From a bacterium (GTDB taxonomy: Bacteria; Krumholzibacteriota; Krumholzibacteriia; LZORAL124-64-63): a DNA stretch of 42,802 bases. Shown piece by piece: positions 17,210-25,452 of the stretch. Numbering within the stretch: the stretch's first letter is position 1; each line of letters opens with the position of its first letter. The stretch covers positions 1-42,802 of the forward strand of contig JAAEQC010000094.1 of the NCBI GenBank assembly GCA_024231905.1. Reading direction: 5' to 3'. A program made the position numbers and the translations under genes. The notes below the pieces were generated by a model, which was not told the DNA's origin, searched no databases, and worked only from the letters and a program-made list of their open reading frames with translations.

Positions 17210-17815
17210 ATGTTTATCGGAACGATTATCGGTGTGGGCAAGGAGAACCATCATCTGTACACGAAGGACGACCCCGTCAATCCCTGGATTCTGCTGGGCG
17301 GCGATACGGGCTTCACGCGTTCCATCTTCTGGATGAATGACCGACGCCTGCTCGGCGTCAGCAAGGACAACCTTCTGCAGGTGAAGACGCTCATCACGAG
17401 CGAGTGGGAAGTGATCGAAGATAGCGGCCCGGTCATCGCCGCCATCCAACTGGACGACGGCAGGATCCTGGGGATTTCCGACAAGCACCAGTTGCAGACG
17501 CGCACGAGCCTCGAGGCGGAATGGTTGCCGGAGCCGGGTCCCCGTGGGGTCATCAGCATCGCACAGCGGAAGGACGGCACGGTCGTCGGCGTGGACGAGA
17601 ACCACTATCTCTGTACGAAATTCGCCTTGTCCCAACCCTGGTTCTCGATTCCGAACTGCAATCCGGTGCGGGCCATCGGCACGCTGCAGAACGGAGTGCT
17701 GCTGGGAGTCGGCATGAACTTCAAGCTCTACACCCGGGTCACTTTGGGCATGCAGTGGCACCAGGTTCCTGATTCCGGTAACGTTGTGGCTGTCTGTAGC
17801 GCGGAAATGGGCTAG
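17210..17815 (+). CDS. Five-repeat beta-propeller (tachylectin/tectonin-like) protein
   Basis: A 201-residue protein. The ATG at 17210 follows AAGGAGGA at ideal spacing; the frame is open to 17060, but that part is antisense-like filler. It consists almost wholly of five repeats with period 39-41: a Gly at 8, 49, 88, 127 and 166 (GVGKENHHLYTK, GVSKDNLLQVKT, GISDKHQLQTRT, GVDENHYLCTKF, GVGMNFKLYTRV) and a Trp at 26, 66, 105, 144 and 183. The last strand (VVAVCSAEMG) could close the ring with the first (MFIGTIIG). Tachylectin-2 is a five-bladed lectin with 47-residue repeats, and tectonin repeats are similar, so sugar binding is likely but unproven. No signal peptide is seen. Confidence 0.75.
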   Translation: MFIGTIIGVGKENHHLYTKDDPVNPWILLGGDTGFTRSIFWMNDRRLLGVSKDNLLQVKTLITSEWEVIEDSGPVIAAIQLDDGRILGISDKHQLQTRTSLEAEWLPEPGPRGVISIAQRKDGTVVGVDENHYLCTKFALSQPWFSIPNCNPVRAIGTLQNGVLLGVGMNFKLYTRVTLGMQWHQVPDSGNVVAVCSAEMG

Positions 17816-17903
17816 CACGGTTAGCTGGCGGCGGCGGGAGCGGGTTCCCTATATTGACCAGACCCCCGGCAGGCCCGCAGCCCCGCAGCCCCAGGAGATC
17901 GCC

Positions 17904-19055
17904 GTGACCCGAGCCTGCGTCCTGACCGTCCTGATCGCCGCTTGCTTCACTTCTGTCTCCGCCGAACCCGTCCGCGTCACGCCGCCGGTGGACCGGGTCA
18001 CGGGCCATAGTCGCACCGTCACCTCCGAGGTCCTCGGCGAGGAACGCCGGATCGAAGTGCATCTGCCCGTGGGATACGAGCGGCAGACCTGGCGGCGCTA
18101 TCCGGTCATCATCGTTCTGGACGGGGATGCCTACGCCGGCATCATCGCCCAGACGGCCCAGCTCCGCCGCATGCTGGGCACGGCGCCGCCGCACATGGTC
18201 GTGGGCATCGCCAACACGGACCGCACCCGGGACCTCACGCCCCACCTGGCCCAGGACGACCCCGCCAGCGGCGGGGGTGTCGAGTTCCTGCGCTTCCTGC
18301 GGGAGGAGCTCTTCCCCTTCCTGGACGCCGAGTACCGCACCGAACCCTACCGCGTCGTCTTCGGCCACTCCTTCGGCGGTGTGCTGGGGGTGTACGCCCT
18401 GTTCTGCCACCCGGATCTCTTCGACGCCTGTCTGGCCGCCAGTCCCGCCCTCTACTACGACCGGGGCCGCACCCTGCGCGCCATCGAGACGGCCCTGGCC
18501 AGGCGCGAGCCCACGGGTCCGAAATTTCTCTACGCGGTCATCGGTGACGAACTGGGCTATGCGGCCGCCCTGCAGTTCCTGGAACAGCGCCTGCAGAATA
18601 TCGAGGGGAACTGGCTCCGCTGGGAAACCCACGAGTATCTGGAGGAGACGCACATGACCAGCGCCCTGCGGACCATTCCCGAGGCCCTGCGCGCCCTCTA
18701 TGCCGGTTGGGCCATGCCGCGAGAGACCGTCGCCCGGGGGCTGGACGGGGTGAAGGCTCACTTCCGGGACCTTTCCGCCCGGTACGGCTACGCCATTGCG
18801 GTCCCCGAGTGGATCGTCAATGATCTGGGCTACCGGAGCCTGCGGGCCGGCGAGCTGGACGAGGCCGTGGCCGTGCTCCGGTTCAACACGGAGCAGTACC
18901 CCGAGTCGGCCAACACCTGGGACAGTCTGGGGGAAGCCCTCCTGGCCCGGGGCCAGTTGGACGCGGCCGAGAGCCACTACAGCCGCTCCCTGGCGCTGGA
19001 TCCGGGGAACGCCAACGCGGAACGCATGCTGGCGACGATAGCTGCTCGGCGCTGA
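17904..19055 (+). CDS. Secreted esterase (Fes/IroE-like alpha/beta hydrolase) with C-terminal TPR
   Basis: A 383-residue protein. The GTG at 17904 follows AGGAG, and the product then starts with a good signal peptide (TRACVLTVLIAACFTSVSA). The alpha/beta hydrolase of the putative-esterase family covers about 25-270: YPVIIVLDGDAY, VVFGHSFGGVLG with nucleophile Ser156, and EETHMTS with the likely catalytic His. Relatives cleave siderophore or other ester bonds. The last 100 residues form a TPR (AVAVLRFNTEQYPESANTWDSLGEALLARGQLDAAESHY). TATATT at 17850-17855 may be its -10. mntP follows after 22 bases. The real substrate is unknown. Confidence 0.85.
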   Translation: MTRACVLTVLIAACFTSVSAEPVRVTPPVDRVTGHSRTVTSEVLGEERRIEVHLPVGYERQTWRRYPVIIVLDGDAYAGIIAQTAQLRRMLGTAPPHMVVGIANTDRTRDLTPHLAQDDPASGGGVEFLRFLREELFPFLDAEYRTEPYRVVFGHSFGGVLGVYALFCHPDLFDACLAASPALYYDRGRTLRAIETALARREPTGPKFLYAVIGDELGYAAALQFLEQRLQNIEGNWLRWETHEYLEETHMTSALRTIPEALRALYAGWAMPRETVARGLDGVKAHFRDLSARYGYAIAVPEWIVNDLGYRSLRAGELDEAVAVLRFNTEQYPESANTWDSLGEALLARGQLDAAESHYSRSLALDPGNANAERMLATIAARR

Positions 19056-19077
19056 CCGCATTCGTCGACCGGAGCCC

Positions 19078-19644
19078 ATGGAACTGCTGACCGTCATCGT
19101 CATCGCCGTCGGTCTGGCCATGGACGCCACCGCCGTTTCCCTGGGCGCCGGGGCCGGCGGCCGGGCTCGGGGCCGGCGCGCCGCCTTCCGCCTGTCCTTC
19201 CACTTCGGACTCTTCCAGGCCCTCATGCCGCTGCTGGGCTGGCTGGCCGGCAATCGCCTGGCCGGACCACTCCAGGCGGTGGACCACTGGATCGCCTTCG
19301 GTCTCCTGGCCGTGGTGGGCGTGCGCATGATGTGGCCAGGATCCGGGGACGACGACGAACCCGCGCGCACGGACCCGTCCCGCGGCTGGTCCCTGGTGGC
19401 CCTGAGCGTGGCCACCAGCATCGACGCCTTCGCCGTGGGCCTGGGCCTGGCCATGCTCGAGGCCCCGATCTGGGTGCCCGTCATCCTCATCGGACTCATC
19501 ACCGCCGCCCTTTCCCTGGGCGGCCTGCTGCTCGGAAGGGTGCTCCACGCGGCCTGGGGCAGGCGCATGGAGTTCGCCGGCGGCTTGCTGCTGGTGGGGA
19601 TCGGTGTGAAGATCCTCGTGGACCACCTGGCCGGGCGGGCCTGA
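19078..19644 (+). CDS. mntP: Manganese efflux pump MntP
   Basis: A 188-residue inner-membrane protein of six predicted helices, the standard length. It has the two internally repeated motifs GLAMDATAVSLG (Asp16) and SIDAFAVGLG (Asp117), the charged residues needed by E. coli MntP (Asp16, Asp118). It exports Mn(II). The gap to the esterase gene is only 22 bases, so there is no room for the yybP-ykoY manganese riboswitch that often controls this family; it is probably read through from upstream. Confidence 0.93.
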   Translation: MELLTVIVIAVGLAMDATAVSLGAGAGGRARGRRAAFRLSFHFGLFQALMPLLGWLAGNRLAGPLQAVDHWIAFGLLAVVGVRMMWPGSGDDDEPARTDPSRGWSLVALSVATSIDAFAVGLGLAMLEAPIWVPVILIGLITAALSLGGLLLGRVLHAAWGRRMEFAGGLLLVGIGVKILVDHLAGRA

Positions 19645-19725
19645 GGGGCTCCGGTTGTTCGTCCGGCGGGGGCGGTGTTATCCTTGGGGGCAGCAGCATT
19701 CTTCAATCGCCGATCCGGAGCCCCT

Positions 19726-21123
19726 ATGAATTCCCTCCGCCAACTGCTCTCCGGTCTTCTGCTGTTCGTCGCCCTGGTGGGCGCGCCGTCCTGTTCCACG
19801 CCCGAAATCGAACTCGGCCCCGTGGACGCGGTCGTCCTCATCGTGGTGGACACCCTCCGGGCCGACCGGCTGTCCTGCTATGGCTACGACGCCCACGCGA
19901 CGCCTCACCTGGACGCCTTGGCCGCCCGCGGCGCCTTCTTCCGCGATGCCCAGGCCCCGGCCAGTTGGACCATCCCCTCCATGGGCGCCCTGCTCACTTC
20001 CCAGTACCCGGGCCAGCTCGGTCTCGTGGAGCGGGAGGAGTCCGTGACCAATCCGCGCATGCGGCGCAAGCAACACACCCACAACCTGCCTCTGTACGAG
20101 CGGACCCTGGCCGAGCGCATGGAGGAGCGTGGTTTCGACACGGCGGCCTTCGTGGACCAGCCGGGCCTGAACACGGGCCGCGGCTTCATGCAGGGCTTCG
20201 ACCACTGGGCCTTCCCGCGGCACCCGGGCCGGATCGAGGTGCTCACCCCCGACGATCCCATGCGCCATCGCCCCTGGGGCGGATTCCTGGAACACGCCGA
20301 CAAGTCCGACCGGGCCCTCATCGAGTCCATGGACGCGTGGCTGGGTGAGCACGCCGCCAAACCCGTCTTCGTGTGGCTTCACCTGCTCACGCCCCACTAC
20401 CCGTATGACCCGGCTGCGGAGTTCGGGGTGGCCGAGGGCGAGAAGGACAAGTCGACCCTCTACGACGGGGAAGTGCGCGAGACCGACGCCATGATCGGTC
20501 GCGTCATGGAGATCATCGGGCAGAGGCTGGGCTGGGACCGCACGCTGGTGATCCTCACTTCCGACCACGGCGAGGCTTTCGGCGAGCACGGCACCTGGGA
20601 GCACGGCCAGAGCCTGCACCGTGAGGTGGTCCACGTGCCCCTGTTGCTGGCGGCGCCGGGAGTGCCGGGCGGGATCGAGGTCGACCGGCGGGTGCGGTTG
20701 CTGGACATCGTGCCGACCGTCCTGACGGCAGCCGCGGTCCACCACGATCCGGCCGAACTGCAGGGCGCGGACCTGGTGCCGCTTCTGTCGGGCGACGGGG
20801 AGGATCGCCCGGTCTTCATGGAGGGCATGCTGTACGGGGGAACCGAGTGGGCCCTCATCCGCGACGATCGCAAGCTCATGTACGACGCCCAGGCGGACAG
20901 CTTCCTGTTCTTCGATCCGCGCCGGGATCCGCTCGAACTCGACGACCTGTCCGGCACGCAGAAGCGTCGCGCCCTGGGTCTGCTGGACGCCGTCGAGACC
21001 ACCCACCGCCTCATGGCCGCGGACCGGTCCCACCGGCTCGCCGCCGCCGCCCCGGGAGACACGGCCGTCAGCGCCGAAGAACGCGCGCGGGTGCAGCAGG
21101 CGTTGAAGTCGCTAGGATACTGA
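19726..21123 (+). CDS. Sulfatase-like alkaline-phosphatase-superfamily enzyme with Thr nucleophile
   Basis: A 465-residue protein with an N-terminal signal and possible lipobox (APSC, Cys23). VVDTLRADRLSCYGYD holds the first metal-binding Asp, and TSDHGEAFGEHGTWEHG the second metal site. Where true sulfatases have C/S-x-P-x-R, this one reads SWTIPS, so Thr82 occupies the nucleophile position and no formylglycine can form. That favours a phosphotransferase or phosphodiesterase role, as in LTA-synthase-like or phosphoethanolamine transferase-like enzymes. It ends in LKSLGY, as does the paralogue at 24095-25441. It opens the envelope/glycan gene set. A weak promoter-like TTGTTC (19655) lies upstream. 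Confidence 0.85.
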   Translation: MNSLRQLLSGLLLFVALVGAPSCSTPEIELGPVDAVVLIVVDTLRADRLSCYGYDAHATPHLDALAARGAFFRDAQAPASWTIPSMGALLTSQYPGQLGLVEREESVTNPRMRRKQHTHNLPLYERTLAERMEERGFDTAAFVDQPGLNTGRGFMQGFDHWAFPRHPGRIEVLTPDDPMRHRPWGGFLEHADKSDRALIESMDAWLGEHAAKPVFVWLHLLTPHYPYDPAAEFGVAEGEKDKSTLYDGEVRETDAMIGRVMEIIGQRLGWDRTLVILTSDHGEAFGEHGTWEHGQSLHREVVHVPLLLAAPGVPGGIEVDRRVRLLDIVPTVLTAAAVHHDPAELQGADLVPLLSGDGEDRPVFMEGMLYGGTEWALIRDDRKLMYDAQADSFLFFDPRRDPLELDDLSGTQKRRALGLLDAVETTHRLMAADRSHRLAAAAPGDTAVSAEERARVQQALKSLGY

Positions 21124-21199
21124 TCCGGCCGGGTCGGCGAGGGGTTCGGCCATGGCGGCGGTCTGCCCTGGGGAGCGGCCTGTATCTTCCCGGTCCCGG

Positions 21200-21210
21200 T
21201 GTGCTAAACT
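21200..21210 (+). promoter_or_regulatory. Extended -10 element before the glycosyltransferase gene
   Basis: TGTGCTAAACT at 21200-21210 matches the TGTGnTAnAnT extended -10 shape, 50 bases before the ATG at 21261. No clear -35 is seen. It would start a transcript covering the glycosyltransferase, aminotransferase, second sulfatase-like enzyme and lipoprotein genes. Confidence 0.5.
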
Positions 21211-21260
21211 TACTGCTCACCAACGGTTGCCCCGGCGGGGGCGACGGGGAAGGACGACCG

Positions 21261-22931
21261 ATGGTCCGGCGCGTTCTCATGTTCACGAGCAGACACCCGG
21301 CGGCCACAGCGCTCACCGTGGTCGGCCTCGTGCTGGGCGTGATCCTCACCAGGGACATGACCGCCACCTTCGACAGCGTGCGCTACGCCAACGTGGGGCA
21401 CTGGATCGCCCAGGGCGAGGGCATCTCCAGTTCCGTCATCTCCATGCCGTTGCAGGAAGGCACCCGGCCCGCGGGCGAGGGGCGTTTCGCTTTCACCCTC
21501 CAGCCGCCCGGGTTACCCCTCTACTACGCCCTGACCGGTTCCGGCCACTGGCAGGCCTCGCACCGGTTCCTGCACGTGCTCTGCTACGGGGCCCTGGCCC
21601 TGCTGGTGCTGCAACTGGCCCGGGCGATGCTGGGCCGCGAGTTGCCGGCGGTGGTCGTCGTACTGGCGGTCCTGTTCAGCCCGCCGCTCGTGAGCGTCCT
21701 CGGGCGATATTGGACCGACCTGCCCTTCGCCGTCCTCCTGCTCGGTTCCCTGTGGGCGGTCGTGCGGGCGGGGGAGTCGGATCGGAACTGGTGGCGCTGG
21801 CTGCTGCTCGCGTCGTTGCTGGCCGCCCTGGCCACGGGATTCAGGCTCACGGGCCTCGCCCTGGGCCTGGTCTTCCTGGCGGACGGGATCCGCGGCGCCA
21901 TCCGGCGGGGGGTGGGGCACGGCCTGCTGAGGTTGCTGGTCCTGGGCTCGGTGGTGATCCCGGTGGCGGCAGCGATCTTCGAGCGCAACCTGCGCCTTGC
22001 CGGGACCCTACGGGGAGTCGCGCCCCACGACCCCGTGCTGACCATGGAGTCCAGCCTGGTCCGGGCCTGGATCTTCATGAGCGGCCGGTTGGTCGAAGCC
22101 TTCGTGCCGGGATTCGCGGCCGAGAAGGCGGCTGGGCGGATCGACGAGATCGGCGCCGAGCCGGGGGCTTGGTTGGCGGTGGGTATCTTGCCGGCAATCC
22201 TGGTCCTCGCGGCCGGTGTGATTCTGCTCCTGAGGTGGCGCGGCAAGCTGAGCTGGCCCATTCGGCCCTCGGCTGCGTCAAGTGCCGCCGGCTGGTACGC
22301 GGCTCTCCTGGTGGCGGGGTCCCTGGCGGTGCTCGTGGCAACCCTGGCCAGGCAACCGGAGATCCACATCGCCGAGCAACGCTACCTGGTTTCGCTCCTG
22401 CCCCTGCTGTGGGTGCCGGTGGCGGCGGCGCTCTGCGGCAGCGGCCGCCGGATGCTCGATACGACGATCGGCGCTACGGTGGTGGCAGCGTTCGTGGTCG
22501 GGGTCTTCTTTCCCGTCGATCCCGGTGGCCGGGATCCGGAATCCATCCGCACGGGGTTGGACTGGATAGCGGCGAACATCCCCGTCGAAGCGATCGTGCT
22601 GACCAACGCGGGCAAGGAACTGGTGGAGGAGAATCCGGCCCGCCGCGTCTACCACTTGTCGGACTGGTTCTACCGGGCCATGCTGCCCGAGGAGATGAGG
22701 TCGGACCGGAGCCTGCGCCGCTGGGCCAAGGAGCACGGCGTCACCCACATCGTGATGGTCGGCCGGCCGAGCGAACGCCAGGCCGAGTACTGGGGCCCGG
22801 TCATCACCCATCTGACCCAGGGTCTGTTCTGGCCCGATCAACTCCAATACCGCGACGGCCGCATGCGTGTGTTCCGGATGCCCCGACCGGGCGAACGGGC
22901 GCGCAGCGGCAAGGGAGGCGCCGGACGTTGA
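21261..22931 (+). CDS. GT39/ArnT-like polytopic membrane glycosyltransferase
   Basis: A 556-residue protein with about ten hydrophobic helices. The ATG at 21261 has GGGGAAGGA upstream. After the first helix comes TRDMTATFDSVRYANVGHWIAQGEG, the periplasmic loop with the acidic residue typical of GT-C fold enzymes (PMT, ArnT, GT39 families), followed by PPGLPLYYAL and GRYWTDLPFAVLLL. A soluble C-terminal part of about 120 residues follows the last helix. Such enzymes move a sugar from a polyprenyl-phosphate carrier to lipid, glycan or protein on the outer face of the inner membrane. Its stop overlaps the start of the aminotransferase gene. Confidence 0.8.
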   Translation: MVRRVLMFTSRHPAATALTVVGLVLGVILTRDMTATFDSVRYANVGHWIAQGEGISSSVISMPLQEGTRPAGEGRFAFTLQPPGLPLYYALTGSGHWQASHRFLHVLCYGALALLVLQLARAMLGRELPAVVVVLAVLFSPPLVSVLGRYWTDLPFAVLLLGSLWAVVRAGESDRNWWRWLLLASLLAALATGFRLTGLALGLVFLADGIRGAIRRGVGHGLLRLLVLGSVVIPVAAAIFERNLRLAGTLRGVAPHDPVLTMESSLVRAWIFMSGRLVEAFVPGFAAEKAAGRIDEIGAEPGAWLAVGILPAILVLAAGVILLLRWRGKLSWPIRPSAASSAAGWYAALLVAGSLAVLVATLARQPEIHIAEQRYLVSLLPLLWVPVAAALCGSGRRMLDTTIGATVVAAFVVGVFFPVDPGGRDPESIRTGLDWIAANIPVEAIVLTNAGKELVEENPARRVYHLSDWFYRAMLPEEMRSDRSLRRWAKEHGVTHIVMVGRPSERQAEYWGPVITHLTQGLFWPDQLQYRDGRMRVFRMPRPGERARSGKGGAGR

Positions 22932-24073
22932 AGCCACGCATTCCATTCAACAAACCGTTCATCGCCGGGGGTGAACTGGAGCACATCGCCGAATCGGTGC
23001 GCGCCGGACGCATCAGCGGCGGCGGTCCCTACATGAAGCGCTGCGAGGAGTACCTTGAGGAGATCTGCGGCGCGCCGCGGGTGCTGCTGACCACGTCCTG
23101 CACGGCGGCCATGGAGATGGCCGCGCTCCTGTGCGACCTGGGACCGGAGGACGAGGTCATCCTGCCGTCCTACACCTTCGTCTCCACGGCCAACGCCGTG
23201 CTGCTGCGGGGCGCGCGGCCGGTCTTCGTGGACATTCGTCGGGATACCAAGAACCTGGACGAGAACCTGGTCGAGGCTGCCATCACCGAGCGCACGAAGG
23301 CCATCATGCCCGTCCACTACGCGGGCATCGGCTGCGAGATGGATGCCCTGGTCCAGATAGCAGCCGCCCACGACTTGCGCATCATCGAGGACGCGGCCCA
23401 GGGGCTCGGCGCCTGCTACAAGGGACAACCCCTGGGCGGCATCGGCGACTTCGGGGCCTTCAGCTTCCACGAGACCAAGAACGTCATCTGCGGCGAGGGC
23501 GGCGCCCTGGTGCTGAACCGCCCGGAGGACGTGGAGCGGGCCGAGATCCTGCGGGAGAAGGGTACCGACCGGGCCAAGTTCTTCCGGGGCGAGATCGATA
23601 AGTACACCTGGGTGGACGTGGGCTCCTCCTATGTCTCGTCGGACCTGCTGGCCGCCTTCCTGTGGGGCCAGTTCGAGCAGATGGACCGCATCGCCGCCAA
23701 GCGCCGGAGCATCGCCGAGGCCTACTTCGAGCAACTGGCGCCTCTGGCCGCGGCCGGACATTTGGAACTGCCCGTGGTGCCGAACCACTGCGATTCGAAC
23801 CACCACATCTTCTACGTCCTGCCCCGGGACATGGCGACCCGCACCGCCCTCATCGCCCACCTGCGGGCGCGGAGCATCCTGGCGGTCTTCCATTACGTGC
23901 CGTTGCACGCCTCGCCCATGGGACAGCGGCTGGGCTACGAGGAAGGCATGTTCCCGGTAACCGAAGACGTGTCCGCACGGCTGTTGCGGCTGCCCTTCTA
24001 CTTCGAATTGACACCCGAGGACCAGGCCGAGGTCACCACGGCGATCACGGAGTTCTTCGGGGAACGGACCTGA
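22928..24073 (+). CDS. wecE: DegT/DnrJ/EryC1/StrS sugar aminotransferase, WecE-like
   Basis: A 381-residue protein (E. coli WecE is 376). It begins at TTG 22928, which overlaps the stop of the glycosyltransferase gene (TTGA), so translation is coupled. PFNKPFIAGGELEHIAESVRAGRISGGG is the WecE/RffA N-terminus. TTSCTAAMEMAALL and EDAAQGLGACYKGQPLGGIGDFGAFSFHETKNV contain the PLP site, with Lys184 forming the Schiff base. The family converts dTDP-4-keto-6-deoxy-glucose to the 4-amino sugar, used in common-antigen-like or O-antigen sugars. The neighbouring glycosyltransferase may transfer the resulting sugar. The name is by similarity to the RffA subgroup. Confidence 0.88.
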   Translation: MKPRIPFNKPFIAGGELEHIAESVRAGRISGGGPYMKRCEEYLEEICGAPRVLLTTSCTAAMEMAALLCDLGPEDEVILPSYTFVSTANAVLLRGARPVFVDIRRDTKNLDENLVEAAITERTKAIMPVHYAGIGCEMDALVQIAAAHDLRIIEDAAQGLGACYKGQPLGGIGDFGAFSFHETKNVICGEGGALVLNRPEDVERAEILREKGTDRAKFFRGEIDKYTWVDVGSSYVSSDLLAAFLWGQFEQMDRIAAKRRSIAEAYFEQLAPLAAAGHLELPVVPNHCDSNHHIFYVLPRDMATRTALIAHLRARSILAVFHYVPLHASPMGQRLGYEEGMFPVTEDVSARLLRLPFYFELTPEDQAEVTTAITEFFGERT

Positions 24074-24094
24074 TACTGACGAAAGGGGGACGGC

Positions 24095-25441
24095 ATGCGT
24101 CGTAAACTCATGCTGTTGGGAATCGTGACGGTACTGGCTTCGGTTTCGGCGCCCGGGTGCGGCGGTGGGGACGGCGGCGGGCAACCGCCCAACATCATCG
24201 TGCTGGTGGTGGACTCCCTGCGCGCGGACCACCTGGCCAGCTACGGCTACGACCGCGACACCTCACCCTACCTGGATGCGCTGGCGGCCCGGGGTGTGCT
24301 CTTCGAAAGGGCCTACACCCAGGCCAGCCAGACCAGGCTTTCGGTGGCGTCGCTGGTGACGGGACTGAATCCCCCCTCCCACCACGTGCGCGAGGCGGGA
24401 GCGGCAAGCGCCGGGGACAGCGCGGTGGTGGCGGACGTGCTCAGCGAGGAACTGGACACTCTCGCCGAGCGTCTCAAAGCCGCCGGCTACGCCACGGCGG
24501 GTTTCGTGACCAATCCCCACCTGGAACCGGGGCAGGGCTTCGACCAGGGCTTCGACCACTACACCTACACCGATTTCCGGCACTGCCTGGCCGACCGGCT
24601 GAACGAGTCGGTGCTGGCCTGGATCGGCCTGGAGCGATCCGAGCCTTGGTTCGCCTACGTCCACTACATGGACGTCCACATGCCCTACCGCCCGCCCATC
24701 GAGTACCAGTATTACTCGGGCGAAAACGCCATGTTGAAGCCCGTGGAGGCGAACGGTCCGCCCAACACGTTGGTGAACATGGAGCGTATCACCCGCACGG
24801 TGAACATGTACGACGGTCAGATCAACTACTGGGACGACCGGCTCGCGGAACTGGTCGCCGGGCTTCCCGGAGGCGAGTCCCTGGAGAACACGATCCTGGT
24901 GGTGGTCTCAGACCACGGTGATGAGTTCTTCGAACACGGCGGCTTCGGTCACGGCTACACGGTCTACGACGGGGTCATCCACGTGCCCCTGGTGGTCGTC
25001 GGCGCCGTGGGCCAGGAGGCGGGACTGCGACGGTCCGACCCGGCGCGCCTGGTGGATCTCCTGCCCACCCTGTGCAAACTGGCCGGTGCGCCGGCGGACG
25101 AATCCCTCCTGGAGGGATCAGATCTCTTCGCCGCCGGGCGTGCCGACGGAATCGCCGGGCTGGAGGTCTACGCCGAGGCCGTCTTCGGGGCGAGACCGCG
25201 TTCGGTGCGCAAGAACGGGGGCTTCCTGGTCTTCAACGAGACCGGACAGGACTGGGAATTCTACGACCTGAATCTCGATCCCTTCGAGCAGATCGACATC
25301 TGGGCCCAACGGAGCGATGGCCTGGACGGCCTGCGCACGGACCTGGCGCGCCTGCAGGCCGGTCGGGGCCTGATCGCCAAGCCGGAACCGGCGGTCCTGG
25401 ACGACGAGGCGGTCGAGACACTCAAGAGTCTGGGCTACTGA
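24095..25441 (+). CDS. Sulfatase-like lipoprotein with Thr nucleophile
   Basis: A 448-residue protein starting 21 bases after the aminotransferase, with AAAGGGGG upstream. The signal ends in SAPGC (Cys22, likely lipidated). VVDSLRADHLASYGYD supplies the first metal Asp and VSDHGDEFFEHGGFGHG the second site. The nucleophile region reads SQTRLSVASLVTG, so Thr80 replaces Cys and even the Pro of the sulfatase signature is absent. It ends in LKSLGY like the enzyme at 19726-21123 and is clearly its paralogue. A periplasmic phospho- or phosphoglycerol-type transferase or hydrolase acting on an envelope glycan is more likely than a sulfatase. Confidence 0.85.
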   Translation: MRRKLMLLGIVTVLASVSAPGCGGGDGGGQPPNIIVLVVDSLRADHLASYGYDRDTSPYLDALAARGVLFERAYTQASQTRLSVASLVTGLNPPSHHVREAGAASAGDSAVVADVLSEELDTLAERLKAAGYATAGFVTNPHLEPGQGFDQGFDHYTYTDFRHCLADRLNESVLAWIGLERSEPWFAYVHYMDVHMPYRPPIEYQYYSGENAMLKPVEANGPPNTLVNMERITRTVNMYDGQINYWDDRLAELVAGLPGGESLENTILVVVSDHGDEFFEHGGFGHGYTVYDGVIHVPLVVVGAVGQEAGLRRSDPARLVDLLPTLCKLAGAPADESLLEGSDLFAAGRADGIAGLEVYAEAVFGARPRSVRKNGGFLVFNETGQDWEFYDLNLDPFEQIDIWAQRSDGLDGLRTDLARLQAGRGLIAKPEPAVLDDEAVETLKSLGY

Positions 25442-25452
25442 GAGGTGCGTTC

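Noticed and set aside
19045..19077. Manganese riboswitch (yybP-ykoY) before mntP
   Set aside because: Only 22 bases separate the esterase stop from the mntP start, too short for the element.
19726..21123. Annotation as a true arylsulfatase
   Set aside because: The C/S-x-P-x-R signature is missing; the residue is Thr82, so formylglycine cannot form.
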